Positions 1-8,004 of a DNA stretch of 64,000 nucleotides are shown here, piece after piece. The notes under the pieces were generated by a model. It was not told where the DNA came from and searched no databases. It worked only from the letters and a program-made list of their open reading frames with translations. The stretch is from Salinivirga cyanobacteriivorans (GTDB lineage Bacteria > Bacteroidota > Bacteroidia > Bacteroidales > Salinivirgaceae), in the NCBI RefSeq assembly GCF_001443605.1, contig NZ_CP013118.1, forward strand, positions 2,367,501-2,431,500. Direction: 5' to 3'. Both the position numbers and the translations under genes were made by a program. Every line of letters starts with the position of its first letter. The stretch's first letter is position 1.

Positions 1-3000
1 GATTCCATTCAGATCACACAGACAGGTAATTACAGTTTAACAATAACAGATTCGCTGGGCTATAAATGGTTTTCGGATACAATTTTGATAGAAATCGATA
101 GCTTCCCAGCTATTGTTAGATTACCTAATGACACTTCTCTTTGTGCCGGACAATCCATTGGCCTTGAAGAAGGAGCAAGCTTAACAGCCCAATATACCTG
201 GCACCCATACGGTTCGCATGATTCAATAATTACGATTGATACTGCGGGCTCATATTCAGTGATTTGTGAAAATGAAAATCATTGTTTTGCCTATGATACA
301 ATAAGTATTAACGTTCATGGCATTGCCCCTACTCCTGATTTTGAAATTAATCAACTATGCCATGGCGATACTACATTTTTTATTGATATGTCGTATCCGC
401 AAGATAGTATAGTAAGCAGAAAATGGATTGTTGACCAGCAAGATACACTTGAAACAGCAAATCCTTTTTATCTGTTTGATTCCACAGGAATCCATACTGT
501 AAAATTACAAATTGAGTCTTATGGAGGCTGTACCAATGATACAGCGATTCAATTTGAAATATTATCCCGTGCTGAAGTTTCATTTTCTTATTTACCGGTA
601 TGTGCCAATACTAATACCCAGTTTACTGCTGATATTCAGACAACCCCTGGCGATTCTTTAGTAAGCCAAAGTTGGTATATTAATAATGAGTTGGTTTCAG
701 GTGATGATACTTTAAATCATCAATTTAATAATTCAGGATTTGATACCATAGCATTATCAGTTGAACTGGATAATACATGCAGCTCTGCTTATCAGGAAAT
801 AATTAAAGTAGCAGATTCATATCCGCTCCCGGAACCATTTAGCTTGGTTGCACCTTTAAATGCTCGGCTCAGTGCAGCCGACTCATTATTGTTCACCTGG
901 AACTTATCCGAAGGAGCAGTAAAATACGGCTTAACCTTGGCAGCCGATGATGCTTTTGAAGATACATTGTTTCATGAAATACTTATTGCTAATTCATATA
1001 AAGCTCCATCAATTAATAATGTAGATACTGTTTTTTGGAAGGTGACAGCTTATAATCCCTGCTTAAGCACTCAAACAAGTAATATCCGTTTTTATGTCAA
1101 TGTAAATACACAATTTCAGAAGCATCTTTCATTGTGGTATAATGGTGATAGTGTTTTGAACAATGGCAATCAGGTTCAAAAATGGTATGATTTATCAGGT
1201 AAAAACTATAATGCTATACAAAATGAAACCTCTGCAATGCCCTATTACGAAGATTCAGTAATCAATGGGCTCCCTGCCTTGTTTTTTGATGGTTCAAAAT
1301 ATATGGAAACTGATTTTGGAGTAGATTATCCTCAACCCAACACTTACATAATGCTATGGAGTATTACCGCAAATGCGGGATTTTTACAGTTACCATATTC
1401 AGGTCTATACCCCGGAAAAACAAATTCAACTTTCTGGAGAAACAACAGTACCATAAATATCAATGGTGGTAATTATGTCAATAATGTATACCCCAAAGAA
1501 ATTCCTTTTTATTTCATGATAACTACAACTGTTTTCAATGAAGATTCTACAGTCATTTATGAAAATAGCATTTTTAAAAAAAGAGTGGATGCTGGTACAG
1601 ATTCAGTAGCGGGTTTGATATTTGGTGGTGTGCCTGATGAAGATTATTATTTGCATGGTTACCTTCCAGAATTTATGTTTTTTGATACTATTATAACAGA
1701 TGAACAAAGAAATCTTGTTGAAAATTATCTACGAGATAAATATTTCCCGCCAGTAAACCTCCTCTATAACATCTATGTACCCTACGGCTTTGCCGACACC
1801 ACCATCAACACGGCCGATAAGGCATGGTTTACGGATTTCCAGTGGAGCACGGGGGCAGATGATACCTTGTCGACATTGACGGTGAGTGAAGAGGGGACTT
1901 ATGCGGTGTCGGTAACCGATATCTTCGGATTTGAAAGTTCAGACTCATTGCAAGTTTTTTACCCGGAATTTAATGTGTGGCAAGACCGCAGTATTTGCCT
2001 GGGCGATACTTTAACCTGGGACCTGGAGCCTAAAGGGCCTTATGAGTACGCCTGGAGTACCGGGGCATCCGACTCAGCTATTGCCATTAGTGAGGCTGGC
2101 ACGTACAGCGTTACTATTACTGATACGCTGGGCAACAGTTGGTCGCCGGAGCCGGTAACGGTCAGTATTGATAGCTTCCCGGCCACAGCTACACTGGGCT
2201 CCGACACCACGCTTTGCAACGGCAACCGGCTGGAGCTGGCTTCCGGGCAGGAGGTGGCCGAATCGTTCCTCTGGCACGATGGTTCTACACAACCCTATTA
2301 CCTCATCGACGGGGCTGAAACCGTTAGTGTGGAAGTGACCAATACGTTAGGCTGCGTGGCACGCGATACCATTATCGTGGATGTGGCCGGCACAGCCCCC
2401 AGGGCCAATTACAGCATCGACCGCCTATGTCGCGATATAAGCATCAATTTCACGAACCTCTCTGAGGCTTACGACGGGGCAACCATTACAAGCTATAACT
2501 GGAACTTTAACGAAACGGGCAGCAGCAACGAAGTCAATCCCGACTACACGTTTGCCGATACTGGCGAAGTGGCTGTAACCTTAACCGTTGAAACCGACGA
2601 AGGATGTGCCAACGACACCACACGGATGCTCGACATTCATGAGCTGCCACAACCCGCTTTTAATCCGCTGCAGGGTTGCGAAAATGTCACATTACAACTG
2701 CAAAATCAATCATTCTCGGTTGATGGCAACATTGTAAATTACAACTGGGAAATAAGCGGCACCAGCTTTAGCGAAACATCACCATCCTACACCTTCAGTG
2801 AACCGGGCAATGTGCCTGTACAACTGGTGGCTGTAACAGAACACGACTGCCCCGACACGCTCAATACTACCATCAGCGTTCGGCCGGCTCCCAATGCAAG
2901 CTTTGCTTATGACACGGCCTGCACCGGGCTACAGGTCAACTTTAACAATCTTACCACAACCAACCTGGGTCAGCAATATACCTCGCAATGGAATTTTGAG

Positions 3001-4179
3001 GAAGCTCAAAGCACTGCCCGGCACCCGAAACATACTTTTAACGCAACTGGTAATTACAATGTAAATCTGGTTGTGACACAACTGGGAGATGGCTGTACCG
3101 ACACTGTTCAAAAACAAATATCCGTGCATGCCCTGCCCACGGCCATTATCACCGATCAGTCAGGATGTGAAGGCACCCCCCATGAGCTGCAACACGCATC
3201 CACTTGGGGCGAAGGGGAGCAACCGGGCACCACAACATGGCTCATCGCAGACACCACAATTACAGGTGAGCCCGCATATTACACCACCAATGAAACAGGA
3301 ACACAACAAATCAAACTGGTGGCTCGAAACGCATCAGGTTGTGCAGACACAGCAAACTACGAATACACCACCTACGAAAGCCCATCGGTAGCGTTCGCAC
3401 CAATTGAAGATACTGTTTATATACCTGTTTCAATAGAAATAGCAAATTTATCTAACCCGACATCATGGGAATGGAAATTAAACGACACCTTTTTCAGCGA
3501 AGCTTATGCACCTACCATTAACCTTGATACAGCTGGCACTTATATCATTACTTTAACCGGAACCGATGACAATGGCTGTTACAATATCGCCCGTGACACC
3601 ACAGAAGCGTTGGTACCTTTTATCGATGGCACACTGATGGAGTGCAGGGCCATTATAGATCAGGGCCGATTGTACGTGTCGGTAGAAATGGCCAATATTG
3701 GCTCAAAAAACATTACCAACCCGGAGCTGAGGCTCACCCTCAGTAACGGACAGATGTTTGCCGAAACATACAGTGGCATTATTTACCCGGGAAAAGAAGA
3801 AACCTATAGCTTCCGCACCCAATATTTGCTGCCGGACAACACCACACTGGAATGGATTATCACGGAATTGATTTATGAAAATGACCAGGCGCAGGCCAAC
3901 AACAGCTGCACCTACATTTTTGGCGAAATGCCCCAAATTTTTGCCCCTTATCCTAACCCTGTGGATAACACATTGTTTCTCGATTTCACAGCAGTGGAAC
4001 AAGGTACTGTTAAACTCAGGCTATATAACCTGATGGGAGAAGTAGTTATGGACAAAGCCGCGGAAGCAAATAAAGGTCTCAACCGATTGCAGATTCCCAA
4101 CCCATCGCCACAGGGCGGTGTACATACTTTGGAAGTAACCATAAATGGAACAAGAAAAACCTTCCGGATTGTGCTATAG
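1..4179 (+). CDS. T9SS-secreted multi-domain adhesin-like protein (5' end outside window)
   Basis: The frame is open from base 1, so the real start lies upstream; 1392 residues are visible. It is read as a secreted surface protein built from repeated beta-sandwich modules. A first set of modules (about 1-830) is followed by a LamG/concanavalin-like stretch (about 1105-1740, with WYDLSGKNYNA and ALFFDGSKYMETDF). A second copy of the starting module follows (about 2040-2640, YSVTITDTLG, SIDSFPA, LGSDTTLC), then PKD-like repeats (about 2400-3590, motifs such as NPDYTFADTGEVAVTLTV) and a CARDB-like stretch (about 3610-3930). The end (about 3940-4179, YPNPVDNTLFLDF, LYNLMGEVV) is a type A T9SS sorting domain, so export through the T9SS and cell-surface attachment or release is expected. 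The first 1.74 kb is visibly more AT-rich than the rest. The ligand is unknown. Confidence 0.88.
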   Translation, partial: DSIQITQTGNYSLTITDSLGYKWFSDTILIEIDSFPAIVRLPNDTSLCAGQSIGLEEGASLTAQYTWHPYGSHDSIITIDTAGSYSVICENENHCFAYDTISINVHGIAPTPDFEINQLCHGDTTFFIDMSYPQDSIVSRKWIVDQQDTLETANPFYLFDSTGIHTVKLQIESYGGCTNDTAIQFEILSRAEVSFSYLPVCANTNTQFTADIQTTPGDSLVSQSWYINNELVSGDDTLNHQFNNSGFDTIALSVELDNTCSSAYQEIIKVADSYPLPEPFSLVAPLNARLSAADSLLFTWNLSEGAVKYGLTLAADDAFEDTLFHEILIANSYKAPSINNVDTVFWKVTAYNPCLSTQTSNIRFYVNVNTQFQKHLSLWYNGDSVLNNGNQVQKWYDLSGKNYNAIQNETSAMPYYEDSVINGLPALFFDGSKYMETDFGVDYPQPNTYIMLWSITANAGFLQLPYSGLYPGKTNSTFWRNNSTININGGNYVNNVYPKEIPFYFMITTTVFNEDSTVIYENSIFKKRVDAGTDSVAGLIFGGVPDEDYYLHGYLPEFMFFDTIITDEQRNLVENYLRDKYFPPVNLLYNIYVPYGFADTTINTADKAWFTDFQWSTGADDTLSTLTVSEEGTYAVSVTDIFGFESSDSLQVFYPEFNVWQDRSICLGDTLTWDLEPKGPYEYAWSTGASDSAIAISEAGTYSVTITDTLGNSWSPEPVTVSIDSFPATATLGSDTTLCNGNRLELASGQEVAESFLWHDGSTQPYYLIDGAETVSVEVTNTLGCVARDTIIVDVAGTAPRANYSIDRLCRDISINFTNLSEAYDGATITSYNWNFNETGSSNEVNPDYTFADTGEVAVTLTVETDEGCANDTTRMLDIHELPQPAFNPLQGCENVTLQLQNQSFSVDGNIVNYNWEISGTSFSETSPSYTFSEPGNVPVQLVAVTEHDCPDTLNTTISVRPAPNASFAYDTACTGLQVNFNNLTTTNLGQQYTSQWNFEEAQSTARHPKHTFNATGNYNVNLVVTQLGDGCTDTVQKQISVHALPTAIITDQSGCEGTPHELQHASTWGEGEQPGTTTWLIADTTITGEPAYYTTNETGTQQIKLVARNASGCADTANYEYTTYESPSVAFAPIEDTVYIPVSIEIANLSNPTSWEWKLNDTFFSEAYAPTINLDTAGTYIITLTGTDDNGCYNIARDTTEALVPFIDGTLMECRAIIDQGRLYVSVEMANIGSKNITNPELRLTLSNGQMFAETYSGIIYPGKEETYSFRTQYLLPDNTTLEWIITELIYENDQAQANNSCTYIFGEMPQIFAPYPNPVDNTLFLDFTAVEQGTVKLRLYNLMGEVVMDKAAEANKGLNRLQIPNPSPQGGVHTLEVTINGTRKTFRIVL

Positions 4180-4452
4180 ATTTAGCCCGGATGAAACCTC
4201 CATGTTTAACCATTAAACACACACGAGCATGATTATTTGGAGTATTACAGTTAAAAAGCTTTAAAACAGGTAATAGGAGGTTCCATATGACCATTGAGAA
4301 TTAAAAATAAACATATGAAAAAATATCAAAGAGAATCATTAGCAAACACCCACCATGTCTGCGCTGCAAAGGGACCCAGCATTAACCAAAGTGCATCGCC
4401 CCGAGGGGCATCTTACATTATCCCACGAGCAACGCCCCTGGTTTGATAATGT
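4180..4452. other. Intergenic, degraded REP-like sequence
   Basis: No credible gene. From about 4390 the sequence resembles a diverged copy of the REP-like block seen elsewhere (gcaacgcccctggtttgataatg), which always precedes the hairpin repeat that follows here. Confidence 0.5.
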
Positions 4453-4530
4453 GTTAGTTGGATAGTTCTCTGAGTAGCTCTTTGCGCTGGCATTGTGAGA
4501 ATCGAAGAGAACAGGACCCGCATCCCTAAC
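4453..4530. repeat. Hairpin repeat S, copy 1 (variant II)
   Basis: This is a ~78-bp unit whose arms pair as GTTAG/CTAAC, GGAT/ATCC and GTTCTCT/AGAGAAC around a conserved loop beginning GAGTAGCTCTTTGCGCTGGC. Seven copies occur in the window. This copy and copy 6 share the GGAT/ATCC arm variant. Confidence 0.8.
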
Positions 4531-4595
4531 CCACGCAACACAATTACTCAATCAACTAATTAATTTAATCACTTAGCCTCCCCTCACCTCACTAA

Positions 4596-4611
4596 CGCTC
4601 CCAGGGGAGCG
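4596..4611. repeat. Short perfect hairpin
   Basis: CGCTCCC and GGGAGCG form a perfect 7-bp stem around AG. It has no T-run, so it is more REP-like than a terminator. Confidence 0.55.
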
Positions 4612-4654
4612 AACTCCCACCGCGCAGCCGTTAAAGAATTTCCACCATACGGCC

Positions 4655-4731
4655 AAGAGTATCAAAATGAACAAAATTACCTGCATACGGTGCAATACTC
4701 TGTAATTCTGTCTCATCGAAGCGTCCCTTCT
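4655..4731. repeat. Left 77-bp direct repeat flanking element E1 (repeat C copy 1)
   Basis: The sequence matches 5536-5612 with one difference (A4697 versus G5578). It ends exactly where the terminal inverted repeat of E1 begins. A third, related copy lies at about 6667-6737, so this stretch is also a repeat family (C). Confidence 0.85.
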
Positions 4732-5535
4732 CCTGTTTTGTGCAATGCATTACCCGTTTAACTGTTTTCCATAAGGAAATTTTCTTCTACCACTTTTTCT
4801 TGAAAAAAAGTGGCCAAAATTCAAGATCAAATTACGCTTCAACCCGCTCTGTTCAATAAACTAAATGACATATAAAAGCTGGACAAGCCTCTTTTATGTC
4901 ATTTATGTTTATTGAACAATCACGCTAACGCTAGCCCGCCAATTTGATCGGGCCAACCCGCTTTGGAGGTGCTATTCATTTACTAAAACGGTTAATTTTA
5001 GTCGGCCTAAGTATTTTTAGCGGGCACCTTCATCTTGAAATAAGCGCAAAATTAAAATCTGTTTGAACGGATGCGTAATGTTTTAATTTATTGCAATAGC
5101 GTCAATAGCATCCGTGAGTTATTTTAATTTAGCCCCGATCATGTTCAGCTAAAGCTTCACTATGTCGGGATTTACAACTTATGAAAGAGATGAAGGTCGC
5201 TTAAAATACTGAGCCTTGAACTTTTGCGCCACCCTTCGGTCGCCGAAGGCTTGCCGCAGGTGTTACGCTAAAGCTTAGGCGGCACGCGGTTGCTTCGTTT
5301 TTGTTTCAAGACAAAAATGAAGAGCCCAGCCGGCTGGAGGCGATGGTAATTAATGTTATTTCATTTTAACATTAGTACATCATTTCAAGAAAAACGACTT
5401 AGTGATAAATCCGAATTTTTAAGTCAATGACCCTTAAAATTTGTTCCGCATGACCCAAAATGCATATTTGTTATTCATAACTTACTGATATTCATACATG
5501 GGTTTTAGGGGAGTCGTCATGGTGCACAAAACAGG
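4732..5535. mobile_element. Non-coding TIR element E1 (MITE-like, ~804 bp)
   Basis: The ends are perfect 13-bp inverted repeats, CCTGTTTTGTGCA at 4732-4744 and its complement at 5523-5535. It is flanked by 77-bp direct repeats. It has no coding capacity. Inside are a CCACTTTTT/AAAAAGTGG hairpin (4790-4813), a long imperfect hairpin whose arms (4851-4878, 4891-4917) start and end with GTTCAATAAAC and its complement, a CCTTCGG/CCGAAGG hairpin (5233-5249) and a T/A-run hairpin (5294-5321). Its left 236 bp (4731-4966) is nearly identical to 21710-21945 in element E2. A transposase in trans is inferred; none is in the window. Confidence 0.7.
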
Positions 5536-5612
5536 AAGAGTATCAAAATGAACAAAATTACCTGCATACGGTGCAATGCTCTGTAATTCTGTCTCATCGA
5601 AGCGTCCCTTCT
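5536..5612. repeat. Right 77-bp direct repeat flanking E1 (repeat C copy 2)
   Basis: The sequence is a copy of 4655-4731. Here it continues into the natural family-C downstream sequence (gatgaggggaaaaaccacc at about 5634), as copy 3 does. The uninterrupted original site is therefore this one, and copy 1 is the duplicated end. Confidence 0.8.
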
Positions 5613-5820
5613 CCCGCCAGGGGAAGGTCAGGATGAGGGGAAAAACCACCTCACGCTGTGGCTAAGATGAAACCTAGCGCAAGCTTGAGACAGATTAACT
5701 TCGTTGAGCCTGCACTTCGGGCTGTGCCCTCGCGTTGACGAATCTTCGATTTTGGGTTTGCACAAAACTCTGTAATACTAACCAATCGAAGCGTTTGGAA
5801 TTGTAAAAAAATCTGCTTTG
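5613..5820. other. Intergenic tail of repeat C
   Basis: The sequence shares gatgaggggaaaaaccacc with repeat C copy 3. It also holds a degenerate fragment (ctctgtaat...atcgaagcgt near 5770-5797). No gene was seen. Confidence 0.5.
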
Positions 5821-6216
5821 TTAATCGATCCAGTTTTCAACAGTAATCCCTCCCATTCTTTCAAATTCGCGGATGTTGCGGGTTACCATAATCATGTTGT
5901 TTGCAATAGCAGTTGAACCTATAAATAAATCTAAATCTCCGACAGTTTTGCCAATTGACTTTAATCTCGCTTTTTCTTTACCATAAATTTTCAAACAAGG
6001 TAAAATGGGCAGAATTTTGATTTTATCGGCAAACTCTTCAACAACCTGAAGATTTTTCTCAACCTTTTGGCTTTTCTCAGCTCCATATATCAACTCTGCT
6101 AAAGTTATTTCAGAAATCGCAAAATTTTCAAATCCTGCTTTTTCTACTTTTTCTTTAAGAGCAAACTGGCCTTTAAAGTAATGAATACAAATATTCGTAT
6201 CAAGAAGGTAATTCAT
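5821..6216 (-). CDS. vapC: VapC-like PIN-domain toxin
   Basis: The 131-residue protein is a single PIN domain, the RNase fold of type II toxins that cleave tRNA or rRNA. Acidic active-site positions of the family are present: D6 in LLDTN, E41 in TLAELIYG, D96 in GDLDLFIG, and the conserved N114 in TRNIREF. The C-terminus ENWID is also typical. The start codon overlaps the stop of the upstream antitoxin gene by one base (TAATG), the usual translationally coupled layout. The pair sits alone inside a repeat island with no other gene within about 1.5 kb on either side, so it is probably accessory DNA. The target RNA cannot be read from the sequence. Confidence 0.88.
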   Translation of the reverse strand: MNYLLDTNICIHYFKGQFALKEKVEKAGFENFAISEITLAELIYGAEKSQKVEKNLQVVEEFADKIKILPILPCLKIYGKEKARLKSIGKTVGDLDLFIGSTAIANNMIMVTRNIREFERMGGITVENWID

Positions 6217-6455
6217 TAAAAATCTTCAATTTCGGGGTTATTTTTGCGGTCTGACTTTAATTCTTCAATAATTTCATCAGCTGTTCTTTCATCTTCCCAT
6301 GCACCGAAACATGAAGAGAAATCATACTGTGAGTTATCTTCTGAGTCAATTGACTGGGTTAATTTAATTATTAGGCGTTTCTTGGTTTCATTGTCCCAGT
6401 TTTTCATAAACCTGAAGTAGCTTTCTACCAAATTATTTCCTGCTGGAATTTGCAT
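6216..6455 (-). CDS. VapB-like antitoxin
   Basis: This 79-residue protein lies immediately upstream of the PIN toxin with a one-base overlap. The C-terminal half (SSCFGAWEDERTADEIIEEL) carries the FGxWxDxRxxDEII pattern seen in many antitoxins paired with VapC. That segment normally wraps the toxin and blocks its active site. The N-terminal part has no clear DNA-binding motif by eye, so autoregulation is expected from the family but not shown. The role is assigned from position and this motif. Confidence 0.75.
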   Translation of the reverse strand: MQIPAGNNLVESYFRFMKNWDNETKKRLIIKLTQSIDSEDNSQYDFSSCFGAWEDERTADEIIEELKSDRKNNPEIEDF

Positions 6456-6666
6456 ATTAGAATCTATTTTATAACAAATTTACATAATTATGATGGAATA
6501 ATCAACTTTCCGTTCTTTTGCCATGAAACAATGCACCCTCTACAAAAAATCATTCCGGGAATGGAGCTAAAGCCCATCAACCTACCGCACTCCAAACCGG
6601 GCCATAAATGAGCCGGCTATTAATCCCTTATACGAAAAAACTATCGGAAATACCTTTGCTTGGATG
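6456..6666. other. Intergenic upstream of the toxin-antitoxin pair
   Basis: AT-rich sequence next to the antitoxin start probably holds the pair's promoter, but no clear motif was seen. Sequence from about 6530 looks like degraded repeat DNA. Confidence 0.35.
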
Positions 6667-6737
6667 AAAAATGAACGAAATTACCTGCATACGGTGCAAT
6701 ACTCTGTAATTCTGTCTCATCGAAGCGTCCCTTCTCC
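6667..6737. repeat. Repeat C, copy 3
   Basis: This copy shares ttacctgcatacggtgcaat and catcgaagcgtcccttctc with 4655-4731 and 5536-5612. It is followed by a variant of the same downstream sequence (gatgaggggaaaaaccacc at 6775) seen after copy 2, so the family is longer than the duplicated 77 bp. Confidence 0.75.
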
Positions 6738-6879
6738 TTGAGGCCGTGTCAGGCTCCCGGCTGAAGAAGGCCACGATGAGGGGAAAAACCACCTCACACC
6801 CTGGCATGGTGATCATTCACTACCGAATTTATCCGACGCTGATTTTCTCTGGCACGGTTCAATAGTTAATGCGGACTAA

Positions 6880-6908
6880 TGGGAGGCCGACTCGAAGTCG
6901 GTCTCCCA
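6880..6908. repeat. 12-bp-stem hairpin
   Basis: TGGGAGGCCGAC (6880-6891) pairs with GTCGGTCTCCCA (6897-6908) around TCGAA with one G-T pair. No T-run follows, so it is read as a palindromic REP-type unit rather than a terminator. Confidence 0.6.
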
Positions 6909-6989
6909 TTTCAAAGGCAACAAATCCCGAAAAAAAGCCAGCATCAAGGCACATTTCAACTACAACCTCAACCAAAACAACCCAATTAC

Positions 6990-7930
6990 TCAATCAACAA
7001 ATTAACTTAATCACCCAATCTCCACGCCCTGAAAGGGCAACTTAAATTAACCCAAGGGCAACGCCCTGGGTACACTAAACCCACATAAAACCACATCATC
7101 GGCGTAAATTACGATAGTAAAGAACAACCCAAAAAGCTTTTTGCACATGTTGCTTTTCATGGCATCACGATAGCTGTCAAGGATTGCGTGAAAACCTCCA
7201 ATCATTGCATATTTCGCCGATGACACTTTTATTACATCCGGCAACAATCCGTCGCGGCGAATTATCGCTTAATTACAATATTCTACCAACATGTCAGCCC
7301 TACGGGCTTTCCTTAGCATACTTTCATAAACATTAAAATGAACGAAAAGGTTTTTAATTATTAACTTGAAACCTGAAACCACTCTTCCCCGACCTGAAAG
7401 GGCAACTTACATTAACCCACGGGCAGCGCCCTGGGTACATTAAACCAACAAAAAATCGCCGCGTTTGACAGAAATTACCTCCATTAAACCACATCATCGG
7501 CGTAATTTACGATACTAAAGAACAACGCAAAAAGCTTTTTGCACATGTTGCTTTTCATGGCATCACGATAGCTGTCAAGGATTGCATGAAAACCTCAAAT
7601 CATTACACATTTCGCCGATGAAACTTTTATTACATCCAATAAAAAGCCTCATCGCGGCGAATTAGCATTTTCTACATCCGGGCTATTGATATGTAAGTCC
7701 TCCGGACTTAAGAAACACAACGCAGCTTTCGAAAAACACACATGCAATCAACACAATAAATTAATTCTGATAATGCATTAGTTCTCTGAGTAGCTCTTTG
7801 CGCTGGCAATGTGAGAATCGAAGAAAACGATTCCCGAATCCCTAACCGAAAGAGCACAGTTACATAATTAACTTTACCTCTCGTCCATCCACGCCAACCC
7901 GGGCTTACTATTATCATCAATCACTCCTAT
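6990..7930. repeat. REP-like mosaic repeat array 1
   Basis: There is no gene here. Recurrent blocks are cgccctgaaagggcaactta followed by cccacgggcaacgccctggg; a pair TTCGCCGATGA / TCATCGCGGCGAA (7607-7665 and a variant 7207-7265); AGCCCTACGGGCT (about 7298-7310, stem AGCCC/GGGCT); and AAGTCCTCCGGACTT (about 7696-7710, 6-bp stem). Two long stretches, about 7080-7250 and 7500-7660, are near-copies of each other. Confidence 0.75.
7778..7846. repeat. Hairpin repeat S, copy 2 (left arm shortened)
   Basis: The same conserved loop is present, but the left arm lacks the GAATC block (cattagTTCTCTGAG). Confidence 0.7.
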
Positions 7931-7948
7931 AATTAAAAAATATTTTCT

Positions 7949-7979
7949 TTCGTATCATCTTCAAAGATTGTTATCTTTA
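7949..7979 (+). promoter_or_regulatory. Possible Bacteroidota-type promoter of the histidine kinase
   Basis: TTCG (7949-7952), a 19-base spacer and TATCTTTA (7972-7979) fit the TTTG-N19-TAnnTTTG pattern imperfectly. The -7 element lies 25 nt before the ATG. AAAGAT/ATCTTT also forms a small inverted repeat here. Confidence 0.35.
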
Positions 7980-8004
7980 TTCTCTATTATCGCACCCATT
8001 TTCT

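Noticed and set aside
3089-3391. Overlapping frames inside the large T9SS cargo gene
   Set aside because: Shadow frames of a well-supported PKD-repeat coding frame.
4339-4551. Minus-strand frame beginning MSNCVAWV, also at 13269, 13854 and 15993
   Set aside because: The frames recur only because the S/REP repeat recurs. They have no domain, no promoter or RBS context, and contain the hairpin arms.
6628-7920. Several 60-70-residue minus-strand frames in repeat array 1
   Set aside because: They run through palindromic repeats, are not conserved between repeat copies as proteins, and lack any family similarity.
4180-8004. Insertion sequence with transposase
   Set aside because: Terminal inverted repeats and duplications are present, but no frame resembles a transposase, so only a non-coding element is claimed.
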